Below are positions 17,276 through 25,140 of a DNA stretch of 41,587 bases, one piece after another. The position numbers and the translations under genes are program-made. The notes below the pieces were generated by a model. It saw only the letters and a list, made by a program, of their open reading frames with translations, searched no databases and was not told the DNA's origin. Numbering within the stretch: position 1 is the first letter of the stretch; every line of letters starts with the position of its first letter. This DNA comes from Collinsella aerofaciens (GTDB lineage Bacteria > Actinomycetota > Coriobacteriia > Coriobacteriales > Coriobacteriaceae), in assembly GCF_015553355.1 (NCBI RefSeq), contig NZ_JADNGN010000016.1:1-41587 (forward strand), in the 5' to 3' direction.

Positions 17276-17639
17276 ACACGAGCCTAAACAACTGATATAC
17301 ATGATTGCGCGATTTTCAACCATTTATTTCGCCATGATTGCCCGCTGGTTTCGGGTTTTATTAACGCTAAAACGTTTGACTAACCCAAGCGAAACCCCTG
17401 CTATCCTGCGGGTTGACGAAGACTGATATCTCACCTCGCCGATACATACTGTCTGGCGAATCGTTTGTCAACGAATTCGGTGAACGGTAGTAAATACCGT
17501 TCAAGCGTATGTATGTATCGGTCGCCGAGCGCGGCACCTCAGTTGGGCTCGTCGGTAGGTAAGGTATATATCGTCCGCAAGTTGCGCGGGGGCACGTCTA
17601 GGTGCTCCCGGGTAAGATTCTCTATTGATAGGAGAAGAC
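17276..17639 (+). promoter_or_regulatory. 364-bp non-coding leader of the nan/sat operon
   Basis: No gene is visible. Contents: an A/T-rich upstream part; promoter candidate A with TTGACT (17376-17381) and extended -10 TGCTATCCT (17399-17407), spacer 20; promoter candidate B with TTGGGC (17543-17548) and TATATA (17565-17570), spacer 16; a nested set of inverted repeats at 17439-17521; a hairpin CGGGGGCAC/GTGCTCCCG at 17587-17610 with loop GTCTAG; and a weak hairpin 17618-17636 that would pair TTCTC with the ribosome site region GAGAA. The element TAAAACGTTT (17368-17377) overlaps the -35 of candidate A. Which promoter is used decides whether the repeats act as RNA or as DNA operators. Confidence 0.6.
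17439..17521 (+). repeat. Nested inverted repeats, three-way-junction-like
   Basis: Outer arms CCGATACATAC (17439-17449) and GTATGTATCGG (17511-17521) are perfect complements. Between them lie two further hairpins: CGAATCGTT (17457-17465) with AACGA-A-TTCG (17470-17479, one bulge, loop TGTC), and TGAACGGTA (17481-17489) with TACCGTTCA (17495-17503, loop GTAAA). As RNA this is a compact 83-base three-way junction; as DNA the inner repeat is a typical dimeric regulator operator. I do not recognise a known riboswitch class. Confidence 0.6.
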
Positions 17640-19253
17640 ATGGCCATCATCAACAAGGGTATGTCCAGGCGTTCGTTCCTCGGCCTCACCGGCAGCGTCG
17701 CTGCTGTCGCAGGGCTTGGTCTCACCGGCTGCGGTGGCAACTCCAGCGACGAGGGTTCCGCTTCCGGTTCCACCGATTCCGCCAACCGTGGCGGCGGCGT
17801 GATCACCGCTGGTTCCGCTTACGCTCCGTCCAGCTTCGATCCCGCCAGCACCGGCTCCGCTGTGGGCCTGGGTGCTAACTGGCACGTCGTCGAGGGCCTC
17901 TACGGCATCGATTACCACGACTACAGCACCTTCAACGAGCTCGCCACCGACGATCCCAAGTCTGTGGACGACACCACTTTCGAGGTCACCATCCGCAAGG
18001 GCGCCAAGTTCTCCGATGGCACCGAGGTCACCGCTGACGATGTCGTTGCCTCCTACACCGCTTGCGCCGCTTCCGCTACCTATGCTCCGTTCTTCCAGCC
18101 CTTCGAGTCCATCGAGGCCAAGGACGCCAGCACCGTGACGGTCAAGACCAAGGTCCCCAACTTCTCCCTGCTCAAGGATCGTCTGGCCATCGTCCGCGTT
18201 ACCCCGGCCACCCAGACCGAGGAGGATCGCGCCAAGCAGCCGATCGGCTCCGGCCCCTGGATGTACGACTCTATCTCCGATACCGAGATCACCCTGGTTC
18301 CCAACCCCGAGTACAACGGTGAGTATGCTGCCGAGGATAAGAAGATCCAGTACAGCATCCTGACCGACCCCACCGCTCGCGTTACCGCTCAGCAGGAGGG
18401 CTCCACGCTCGTTATGGAGCTCGTTACCGCTGACGCCGTCGACCAGCTCGAGAGCGCCGGCTGCAAGATCGATAACGTTCAGGGTTTCGGCACCCGCTTC
18501 ATCATGTTCAACGTCGCCAAGGAGCCTTGGAACAACGTCAAGGTCCGTCAGGCTGTCATGTATGCGCTCGACACCGAGAAGATGGTCAGCAACACCTTCG
18601 CCGGCCTTGCCACCGCTGCCAGCTGCTACCTGCCCAAGAGCTTCACCAACTATCATGAGGCTTCCACGGTGTACAAGACCGACGCCAAGAAGGCTAAGAA
18701 GCTCATCGAGGAGTCCGGCATCACCCCGGGTGCCATCACCCTGCGCACCACCGACAACGAGCAGATTAAGGGCATGGCCGCCCAGGTCAAGAACGACCTC
18801 GACGCTCTCGGCTTCGATGTGACCATCCAGACCGATACCTCGCCGGCCACCTACGCTGCCATCGACGGCGGCGAGGCCTACGATATCCTCCTTGCCCCTG
18901 GCGATCCGTCCTGCTTCGGCGCCGACCCCGACCTGCTGCTCAACTGGTGGTACGGCGACAACGTCTGGATGCAGACCCGTTGCCCGTGGAAGGAGTCCGC
19001 TGAGTGGCAGAAGCTCCACAGTCTCATGGACGAGGCTCTTGCCGCCGAGGGCGACGAGCAGCAGAAGAAGTGGAACGAGTGCTTCGACATCATTGCCGAC
19101 AACGCCGTTCTGTACCCTGTTGTCCACGTCAAGACCGTCTCCGCTTCCTGGGACGATCCGTCCACTGCGCCCAACGGCGAGGCCCTCGATGGCTTCAAGG
19201 GCATCGGCACGACGAGCATGTCCTTCAGGGGCGTTGCGACCGTCAAGGCGTAA
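17640..19253 (+). CDS. ABC transporter substrate-binding lipoprotein, probable sialic acid (SatA/SiaE-like)
   Basis: An extracytoplasmic binding lipoprotein of the peptide/nickel (SBP family 5) type. The N-terminus has a twin-arginine motif SRRSFLG (residues 9-15), a hydrophobic stretch and a lipobox LTGC with Cys31, so it is probably Tat-exported and lipidated. A Ser/Gly-rich linker follows, and the SBP5 fold shows KFSDGTEVTADDVVASY, IGSGPWMY, FNVAKEPWNNVKVRQAVMYALD and a C-terminal YPVVHV strand. Length is 537. The start at ATG 17640 has ATAGGAG upstream. Substrate assignment is inference: the gene heads an operon with a permease, a fused permease-ATPase, an ATPase and NanA/NanK/NanE-like enzymes, which matches SatABCD/SiaEFGI transporters of the same ABC subfamily. 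An oligopeptide ligand is the alternative. Confidence 0.85.
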   Translation: MAIINKGMSRRSFLGLTGSVAAVAGLGLTGCGGNSSDEGSASGSTDSANRGGGVITAGSAYAPSSFDPASTGSAVGLGANWHVVEGLYGIDYHDYSTFNELATDDPKSVDDTTFEVTIRKGAKFSDGTEVTADDVVASYTACAASATYAPFFQPFESIEAKDASTVTVKTKVPNFSLLKDRLAIVRVTPATQTEEDRAKQPIGSGPWMYDSISDTEITLVPNPEYNGEYAAEDKKIQYSILTDPTARVTAQQEGSTLVMELVTADAVDQLESAGCKIDNVQGFGTRFIMFNVAKEPWNNVKVRQAVMYALDTEKMVSNTFAGLATAASCYLPKSFTNYHEASTVYKTDAKKAKKLIEESGITPGAITLRTTDNEQIKGMAAQVKNDLDALGFDVTIQTDTSPATYAAIDGGEAYDILLAPGDPSCFGADPDLLLNWWYGDNVWMQTRCPWKESAEWQKLHSLMDEALAAEGDEQQKKWNECFDIIADNAVLYPVVHVKTVSASWDDPSTAPNGEALDGFKGIGTTSMSFRGVATVKA

Positions 19254-19315
19254 GACTCGCTTGAGTCTGTATGCAGGATGTCGGTCGTTGGGACCGTATC
19301 CTCATAGTTGAAACA

Positions 19316-19350
19316 AAGACCCGGGCGACAACGATGTCGCTCGGGTCTTG
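19316..19350 (+). terminator. Intercistronic hairpin between binding protein and permease genes
   Basis: AAGACCCGGGCGACA (19316-19330), loop ACGA, TGTCGCTCGGGTCTT (19335-19349): 15 pairs with one G-T. Only a single TT is at the 3' edge, so it is more likely a partial terminator or an mRNA-stabilising 3' end that keeps binding-protein expression above that of the membrane parts. Confidence 0.6.
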
Positions 19351-19410
19351 TAATGAGTATCCGTACTCATATACCAGTTGGTCCTACCGACAAAAGAAAG
19401 GGGAGAGAAC

Positions 19411-20367
19411 GTGAACAACTTGCTACGTTTGATTGGAAGGCGTCTTGTGGCGCTGCCGATCATGGCATTGGGCGTCACCGTCCTGGTGTTCTTCCTTATG
19501 TCGTTCTCCAAGACCGACCCCGCCTACACGGCGTTGGGTGACGGTGCCTCGCCCGAGGCGGTTGCCGAGTACCATGAGAAGTATGGTCTGGACGACCCCT
19601 GGCCCGTGCGCTACGTGCGCTATATGGGCGATTTGATTCATGGCGACATGGGCACCTATGGTGCTGCTCGCAACTCCGTTGCCAAGCGCATCTCCACGGC
19701 CCTGCCCGTCACGATGCAGCTGACCTTCATCGGTCTTGCCATCGGTGCGGTCGTTTCGTTTTTGCTCGGCGTCATCGCGGCACTGTATCGCGACAAATGG
19801 CCGGACCAAGTGATCCGCGTCTTTTCCATCGCCGGCTTGGCAACCCCGTCGTTCTGGCTTGCCGTTCTGTTGATCCTGCTGTTCTCTTCCTACCTTAAGG
19901 TGCTCCCGGCATCGGGTGCTCTGCCTCACTTCACCACGAATCCGGTTGGCTATCTGGGACGTATGATCATGCCCGCTATCGCCTTGGCATTTCCGCTGAC
20001 GGGCCAGATGACTCGTATCGTGCGTACCGCCATGGTCGAGGAGCTCGACAAGGACTATGTCCGTATGGCTCGCGGCGCCGGCGTTCCCGAGAAGGTTGTC
20101 GTCGGCATCAACGTTCTTCGCAATGCGCTGATCACCCCGGTCACCACCCTCGGTCTTAAGATCGGTTACCTCATGGGCGGCGCCGTCGTCATCGAGGTTA
20201 TCTTCAACCTCCCCGGCATGGGCACCGCGATTCTGCAGGGCGTTCAGGGCAACGAGGCGAACCTGGTTCAGGGCGTCGTTATCGTCGTTGCTCTTGCCTT
20301 CATCATCATCAACATCGTGGTTGACATGCTCTACCTGCTCATCAACCCGCGCATCAGGACGGTGTAG
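19411..20367 (+). CDS. ABC transporter permease, DppB/OppB family (SatB/SiaF-like)
   Basis: One of the two membrane subunits of the probable sialic acid importer. The 318-residue protein has an N-terminal helix (RRLVALPIMALGVTVLVFFL), the family's extracellular loop with DPAYTALG, then a cluster of helices and the cytoplasmic EAA coupling loop DYVRMARGAGVPEKVVVGI, and ends with LINPRIRTV, typical of OppB-type permeases. The start is GTG at 19411 with AAAGGGGAGAG upstream; no suitable ATG exists at the family N-terminus. The stop is 3 bases before the next gene. The 157-bp gap to the binding-protein gene holds a strong hairpin. It would pair with the permease half of the fused protein at 20371. 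Confidence 0.9.
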   Translation: MNNLLRLIGRRLVALPIMALGVTVLVFFLMSFSKTDPAYTALGDGASPEAVAEYHEKYGLDDPWPVRYVRYMGDLIHGDMGTYGAARNSVAKRISTALPVTMQLTFIGLAIGAVVSFLLGVIAALYRDKWPDQVIRVFSIAGLATPSFWLAVLLILLFSSYLKVLPASGALPHFTTNPVGYLGRMIMPAIALAFPLTGQMTRIVRTAMVEELDKDYVRMARGAGVPEKVVVGINVLRNALITPVTTLGLKIGYLMGGAVVIEVIFNLPGMGTAILQGVQGNEANLVQGVVIVVALAFIIINIVVDMLYLLINPRIRTV

Positions 20368-20370
20368 ATT

Positions 20371-22386
20371 ATGGTAAAGATTCGAGAGAAGCAAACCGAG
20401 CAGCTCGAGAAGGCTGCCTCCAAGGGGCTCAAGCTCGGTGGCTGGAAGAAGATGACGCTGTCTTCTAAGATTGCCGCCGTCGTGCTGGTGCTGGTCGCCC
20501 TGACTGCGATTCTGGCGCCCCTTCTTGCCCCCTATAGCCCGGTCGAGATTTTTACGGCTCGCCAGGCTCCCGGCAACGGATTTATCTTCGGTACCGACGA
20601 TAAGGGTCGCGACATTCTGTCGCGTATGCTCTACGGTGGTCGTTACTCGCTGATTATCGGCTTTGGCGCCACTGCCATGGCTCTGGTCTGCGGCTCGGTC
20701 GTGGGCGCCCTTGCGGCGGTTTCGCGTAAGGCCGTCTCCGAGACGATCATGCGTATCCTGGACATCATCATGTCCATCCCGGGCATCGCCCTCGCTGCCG
20801 TCTTCGTCTCCATCCTGGGCAACTCCGTGCCGTCGATCATCTTCGCCATCGGCTTTATGTACACTCCGCAGATTGCCCGTATCGTGCGCGCCAACATCGT
20901 GTCCGAGTACGGCGAGGACTATGTCCGCGCGGTCATCGTTTCCGGCGCCAAGGCTCCGTGGATTTTGATCAAGCATGTTCTGCGTAACTGCATCGCCCCG
21001 ATCATGGTCTTCACCGTTACCCTGGTCGCCGACGCCATCATCTTCGAGGCCTCGCTGACCTTCATCGGCGCTGGTATCCAGGAGCCCACCGCTACCTGGG
21101 GCAACATCCTCGCCGACGCCCGCGGCGGTGTGCTCGCCGGCCGTTGGTGGCAGGCGCTGTTCCCGGGCCTGGCCATCATGATCACCTGCCTGGCGCTCAA
21201 CATCCTCTCCGAGGGCATTACCGACGCCATGGCCGCTGCTCCCTCCGCCGCCCTGGATCCCACCGATTCCTCCAGGCGCCGCGAGGCCGACCTGCTGGTC
21301 TCCGACCCCGTTCGCGCCTACAAGGAGCAGGCCCAGTCCCTCTCCGCTCGCCTTGGCGCCCTGCGCGATGTCGAGCTCAAGCGTGAAGATCGCCATGTGC
21401 CCGACGAGTCTGTCGAACCGATTCTCTCGGTCCGTGACTTCTGCATTCAGTTTGAGCATCACGGTGATATCAACGTCGTCGACCATGTCAACTTTGACGT
21501 CCGCCCTGGTCAGACTATGGGCCTGGTGGGCGAGTCCGGTTGCGGTAAGTCCATCACCACGCTGGCCATCATGGGCCTGACCGACGATGACGAGCACCTT
21601 TCCGGCGAGGTCCTCTGGGAGGGCCGTGACCTGCTCAAGATGAGCAAGAAGGAGTGGTTCGGCCTCCGCGGTACCGATATCGCTATGGTCTATCAGGATG
21701 CCCTGTCCTCGCTCAACCCCTCCATGCTCATCTCTGCCCAGATGAAGCAGCTCACCAAGCGCGGCGGAACCCGCAGCGCCGAGGAGCTCCTGGAGCTCGT
21801 CGGCCTCGACCCCAAGCGTACGCTCGAGAGCTACCCGCACGAGCTTTCCGGTGGCCAGCGTCAGCGTGTTCTGATTGCTATGGCCCTTACCCGCGACCCC
21901 AAGCTGGTCATCTGCGACGAGCCCACGACCGCTCTGGACGTTACCGTCCAGAAGCAGGTCATCAAGCTGCTCAACGACCTTCAGGCCAAGCTCGGCTTTG
22001 CCATGATCTTCGTCTCGCATGACCTGGCGCTGGTCGCCGAGGTCGCCCATAACATCACGGTGATGTACGCCGGTCAGGTTATCGAGCAGGCGCCCACCAA
22101 GGAGCTGCTCACCAACCCGATCCACGAGTACACCCGCGGTCTTCTGGGTTCCGTTCTGTCCATCGAGAGCGGTTCGGGCCGCCTGCACCAGGTGCCCGGC
22201 GCCGTTCCGAGCCCGCGCGATTTCCCCAAGGGCGATCGCTTCGCGCCCCGCTCGAGCCATCCGCGTATTGGCCTGGACACCCGTCCGGTCTTCAAGCGCG
22301 TGCCCGGCACCGAGCACTTCTATTCCGAGCTCCCCGACGAGGTGCTCAAGGCAAATGGTTTGACCCCTCACGCGGAGGTGATGTAG
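20371..22386 (+). CDS. Fused ABC permease-ATPase (DppC-DppD type, SatC/SiaG-like)
   Basis: One polypeptide of 671 residues joins a DppC-type permease (about 1-285) and a DppD-type ATPase (about 340-600). Permease part: N-terminal helix, FGTDDKGRDILSRMLYGGRYSL, EAA loop DYVRAVIVSGAKAPWILI. ATPase part: Walker A GESGCGKS, signature LSGGQRQRV, Walker [14 protein letters not shown]-loop SHD. Between them is a charged linker of about 55 residues. The C-terminal region, which in DppD/OppD holds a Cys motif (as in the opp gene at 39361), reads GDRFAPRSSHPRIG, so the Cys positions are lost. Fusion is by design, not a frameshift: one frame is open throughout and linker codon use is the same. Fused permease-ATPase subunits are described for SatC/SiaG sialic acid importers, which supports that substrate. 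Confidence 0.9.
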   Translation: MVKIREKQTEQLEKAASKGLKLGGWKKMTLSSKIAAVVLVLVALTAILAPLLAPYSPVEIFTARQAPGNGFIFGTDDKGRDILSRMLYGGRYSLIIGFGATAMALVCGSVVGALAAVSRKAVSETIMRILDIIMSIPGIALAAVFVSILGNSVPSIIFAIGFMYTPQIARIVRANIVSEYGEDYVRAVIVSGAKAPWILIKHVLRNCIAPIMVFTVTLVADAIIFEASLTFIGAGIQEPTATWGNILADARGGVLAGRWWQALFPGLAIMITCLALNILSEGITDAMAAAPSAALDPTDSSRRREADLLVSDPVRAYKEQAQSLSARLGALRDVELKREDRHVPDESVEPILSVRDFCIQFEHHGDINVVDHVNFDVRPGQTMGLVGESGCGKSITTLAIMGLTDDDEHLSGEVLWEGRDLLKMSKKEWFGLRGTDIAMVYQDALSSLNPSMLISAQMKQLTKRGGTRSAEELLELVGLDPKRTLESYPHELSGGQRQRVLIAMALTRDPKLVICDEPTTALDVTVQKQVIKLLNDLQAKLGFAMIFVSHDLALVAEVAHNITVMYAGQVIEQAPTKELLTNPIHEYTRGLLGSVLSIESGSGRLHQVPGAVPSPRDFPKGDRFAPRSSHPRIGLDTRPVFKRVPGTEHFYSELPDEVLKANGLTPHAEVM

Positions 22387-23214
22387 ATGAGCGAGACCGC
22401 AGTCAACGGCGTCGAGCCGATCATCTTCCTTGATGACGTCCACGTCACCTTTAGGACCCGTACCGGCTCGATTCTGCACCCTAACCTGGTTCACGCCGTC
22501 CAGGGTGTAACGATTAGGCTCATGCCCGGTCAGACGATCGGCATCGTCGGCGAGTCCGGTTGCGGTAAGTCCACCACCGCCAACGTCATGTGCGGCCTGC
22601 AGGCCCCCACGAGCGGCAAGGTCTACTTTAAGGGCAAGGACGTTACCAAACGTACCGCCGAGGACCGTCGCCACATGGGTCGCGTCATCTCGGTCGTGTT
22701 CCAGAACCCGGCCACGGCACTCAACCCCCGCATGGTCGTTCGCGAGCAACTGCTCGACCCCATGCGCGTCCACAACCTGGGTACCGAGGCCGAGCAGGAG
22801 AAGCGCGTCAAGGAGCTCTTGGAGCTCACCGGTCTGCCCAGCTCCGCCGCCGAGGTTCTTCCCGGCCAGCTTTCGGGCGGCCAGCGCCAGCGCGTCGCAA
22901 TTGCCCGTGCCCTGTCGCTGAACCCCGATGCCATCATCGCCGACGAGCCCACCTCGGCTCTGGACGTTTCGGTCCGCGCGCAAATTCTGAACCTGCTGAC
23001 CGACCTTAAGAAGGAGCTCGGCCTGGCCATGGTGTTCATCAGCCATGACATCCAGACGGTCCGCTATATCTCTGACGACATCATCGTTATGAATGGCGGC
23101 AAGATCGTCGAGCAGGGCGAGGCCAAGCAGGTCTTCCAGCACCCCCAGGACCCCTACACCAAGATGCTGCTCGGCGCTGCGCCGTCGCTGCTGCATCCCA
23201 AGCTCGGCGAGTAG
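22387..23214 (+). CDS. ABC transporter ATPase, DppF/OppF family (SatD/SiaI-like)
   Basis: The second ATPase of the importer, 275 residues. Motifs: Walker A GESGCGKSTT, Q-loop FQNPATALNPR, signature LSGGQRQRV, Walker B DAIIADEPTSALD, H-loop SHDIQ. The start ATG 22387 directly follows the stop of the fused gene, with GCGGAGGTGATG as ribosome site, so translation is coupled. The protein ends soon after the H-loop region with YTKMLLGAAPSLLHP and lacks the C-terminal Cys extension present in OppF at 40453; it is about 65 residues shorter than OppF. It would form the NBD heterodimer with the ATPase half of the fused subunit. A 10-bp perfect hairpin follows the stop. Confidence 0.92.
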   Translation: MSETAVNGVEPIIFLDDVHVTFRTRTGSILHPNLVHAVQGVTIRLMPGQTIGIVGESGCGKSTTANVMCGLQAPTSGKVYFKGKDVTKRTAEDRRHMGRVISVVFQNPATALNPRMVVREQLLDPMRVHNLGTEAEQEKRVKELLELTGLPSSAAEVLPGQLSGGQRQRVAIARALSLNPDAIIADEPTSALDVSVRAQILNLLTDLKKELGLAMVFISHDIQTVRYISDDIIVMNGGKIVEQGEAKQVFQHPQDPYTKMLLGAAPSLLHPKLGE

Positions 23215-23230
23215 TCTCGCTTTCCCTCCC

Positions 23231-23258
23231 GTGCGCCCGGTTCCCTTGCCGGGCGCAC
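23231..23258 (+). terminator. Intercistronic hairpin after the second ATPase gene
   Basis: GTGCGCCCGG, loop TTCCCTTG, CCGGGCGCAC: perfect 10-bp stem without a T tract. Likely a partial terminator or 3'-end stabiliser separating transport from catabolic genes. Confidence 0.55.
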
Positions 23259-23294
23259 CTCCGTTGCGATTTCGAAAGGTTGGGTTCACGAGCC

Positions 23295-24272
23295 ATGCCA
23301 AGTGCTCAGGAGCTGCAACAGCAATTTGGTGGGTATCGGGGTGCCATGCCCCGTCCATCAGATTTCGATCTCTTTTGGAAGGACCGCATGGCCGAGGCCG
23401 ACGCCGTCGGGCTTGACTATGCGATCGAGACGGCATCGGTCACCGATGCCGTGACCTGCCAGCTTTTCGACCTCTGGTATACCGGCATGTGTGGCGCTCG
23501 CCTGCATGCCAAGTACCTTAAACCCGTCTCGGACGAGCCCGTGCCATTGGTACTTCAGTTCCATGGGTATCCGGGTGCAAGCCGCAGCTGGTTTGAGCAG
23601 GCGTCGTTTGCGGGCATGGGCATGGCGCTCATCGCGCTTGACTGTCCTGGTCAGGGCGGTCCCTCCGAGGATATTGGCGGATTTGAGGGTACGACGGTCG
23701 CGGGCCATATCGTCGCCGGTATCGACGGCGATCCGGCCAACCTCTACTATGTCCGTCTGCACCAGGACATTCGCATCCTGTGCCGTATCGTCCGCGAGCT
23801 CGAGGGCATCGATCTTGCCCGTGTGTTTGTGAACGGCGCGTCGCAGGGCGGCGGTTTGGGCATTGCGACCTGTGCACTTAACAGCGAGCTTATCAATCGC
23901 GCCGCCATCCTCTATCCCTTCCTGTCGGATTTTCGCCTGGTCTGGGATTTGGATGCCGACGACATTGCCTACGAGGGCCTGCGCTATTGGTCTCGCTGGT
24001 TTGACGAGGACTCGACTCGTATCGACGAAGCCTATGCCAAACTGGCGTACTTCGATTCCAAGAACTTTGCCCCTATGGTCAAATGCCCCGTGCTGTTTGG
24101 CACCGGCACAGCCGATACCGTCTGTCCGCCAGCGACGCAGTTTGCGGTCTATAACAACCTGACCTGTGAAAAGCGTCATGAGTTCTTTGAAGGCTTTGGC
24201 CACGAGGAGATTCAGGATTTTGACGATCTGATCATTCCGTTTTTCTGCAAGGGAGGGGAGGCTCATGTCTAA
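23295..24272 (+). CDS. CE7 family acetyl esterase (acetylxylan esterase/cephalosporin-C deacetylase type)
   Basis: An alpha/beta hydrolase that removes acetyl groups from sugar esters; no signal peptide, so cytoplasmic. All CE7 signatures are present: oxyanion-side FHGYPG, CPGQGGPS (the RGQ-type motif), nucleophile GASQGG (Ser183), Asp274 in GTADTVCPP, and His303 in GFGHEEI. Total length 325 and the Asp274/His303 spacing match well-studied CE7 enzymes such as that of Thermotoga. The start at ATG 23295 is chosen from the family N-terminus; GAAAGG lies rather far upstream (about 16 bases). In a nan locus, O-acetylated sialic acids are the obvious substrate, which is an inference; O-acetyl GlcNAc/ManNAc derivatives are also possible. 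It overlaps the degenerate paralogue by 8 bases. Confidence 0.88.
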   Translation: MPSAQELQQQFGGYRGAMPRPSDFDLFWKDRMAEADAVGLDYAIETASVTDAVTCQLFDLWYTGMCGARLHAKYLKPVSDEPVPLVLQFHGYPGASRSWFEQASFAGMGMALIALDCPGQGGPSEDIGGFEGTTVAGHIVAGIDGDPANLYYVRLHQDIRILCRIVRELEGIDLARVFVNGASQGGGLGIATCALNSELINRAAILYPFLSDFRLVWDLDADDIAYEGLRYWSRWFDEDSTRIDEAYAKLAYFDSKNFAPMVKCPVLFGTGTADTVCPPATQFAVYNNLTCEKRHEFFEGFGHEEIQDFDDLIIPFFCKGGEAHV

Positions 24273-25116
24273 GTGCGAGAGCAATGTCAATGAGCTGATT
24301 GTCTCCGACCTTGTGGGGATTCCCGGAACGGTCTCGTTAAGGCTCGCTGATTTCCGGGATTGGCGCGGTGATGCTTCTGCGGATGTTTCCGAATTAGAGA
24401 TAGCCGCTTCGGACCTTGAGGTTTGCGGGCCGAGTATTACGGCGATCGATTTCGCCAATCCGTATGCCCGCTACTCCGAGGTTTCCTTTGAGCTTGGTGG
24501 CGATGTGGTCCACGCACGTTTGATCGAGCCTGCCGGTCGCGCCCGAGCATCCGAGCTCGTGCCGCTATGTCTGATGTTTCACGACATCGACCGACCCGTG
24601 CGGGGATGGCATCACATGACGAGGTTTGCGGCCATGGGATATGCCGTGCTTGCGCTGGACGATGAGGCGATTGGACCCAGCGATCTGCGGCAGGGGATTA
24701 CCTCGCCTGCTTTTGTCAGGCGCGTCCGTTGGGGCTGCGCGTTGGCGGAGGTCGCGCGCAATCTTGATGGCATGGACCCCGACCGCATCTTCGCATGGGG
24801 CGAGGGCCTTGGCGGCGGTGTCGTTTTGGCGGTCTCCGCCTTGGATAAGTGCGGCCTTGCCTGCACGGCGGTTGCCAATCCGCTTCCTGGCGGCCTCGAG
24901 GCGCTGTCGTCTCGGGTGCGCGGATCGGTGCTCATGGGCACATCGCTCATGGATACCGTGAGCGATCCCAAGGATCAGTTTGCCGTATTCAACGGTCTTG
25001 AGTGTGACCGGAGACATATCATCTATGCCAAATACGCTCACGAGCGCATCAATGCGTTCGAAAACGAAGTCGTCGACTTTTTTAACCAAACGTTCTACTC
25101 GTGTTCTTTGGCCTAG
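24265..25116 (+). CDS. Degenerate CE7 esterase paralogue, probable pseudoenzyme
   Basis: A 283-residue alpha/beta-hydrolase-like protein similar to its upstream neighbour. The C-terminal parts align closely: DTVSDPKDQFAVFNGL here and DTVCPPATQFAVYNNL in the neighbour. Asp230 and His259 (AHERI) keep the acid and base positions. The nucleophile elbow GASQGGG is replaced by GEGLGGG, so the Ser position is Gly181; the oxyanion motif HGYPG is HDIDR, and the GQGG motif is DEAIGPSD. The frame is intact, with GGGAGGGGAGG ahead of ATG 24265, and it overlaps the active esterase gene by 8 bases, so it is translated and coupled rather than a decaying pseudogene. It may regulate, stabilise or partner the active esterase or bind an acylated sugar. 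No catalytic role is proposed. Confidence 0.8.
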   Translation: MSKCESNVNELIVSDLVGIPGTVSLRLADFRDWRGDASADVSELEIAASDLEVCGPSITAIDFANPYARYSEVSFELGGDVVHARLIEPAGRARASELVPLCLMFHDIDRPVRGWHHMTRFAAMGYAVLALDDEAIGPSDLRQGITSPAFVRRVRWGCALAEVARNLDGMDPDRIFAWGEGLGGGVVLAVSALDKCGLACTAVANPLPGGLEALSSRVRGSVLMGTSLMDTVSDPKDQFAVFNGLECDRRHIIYAKYAHERINAFENEVVDFFNQTFYSCSLA

Positions 25117-25140
25117 ACGGCCTGGACACTGCCAACAAGA

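Noticed and set aside
17554-17568. GGTA repeats resembling the NanR (GGTATA)n site of enterobacteria
   Set aside because: Only one full GGTATA is present and that regulator is a gammaproteobacterial GntR protein; the string also overlaps a -10-like TATATA, which explains it.
20371-22386. Permease-ATPase fusion as a frameshift or assembly error
   Set aside because: One continuous frame with a normal-looking linker and codon use, and such fusions are known in SatC/SiaG-type subunits.
19423-23436. Very long open frame (about 1337 codons) on the - strand across the transporter genes
   Set aside because: It is antisense to well-supported ABC transporter genes; GC-rich biased codons in the + strand genes leave the opposite frame free of stops. 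The translation is low complexity (rich in Gly, Asp, Arg, Leu) and has no recognisable domain or ribosome site.
24265-25116. Second CE7 gene as a decaying pseudogene
   Set aside because: Intact frame, strong ribosome site, translational overlap and well-kept C-terminal part argue for a selected non-catalytic protein.
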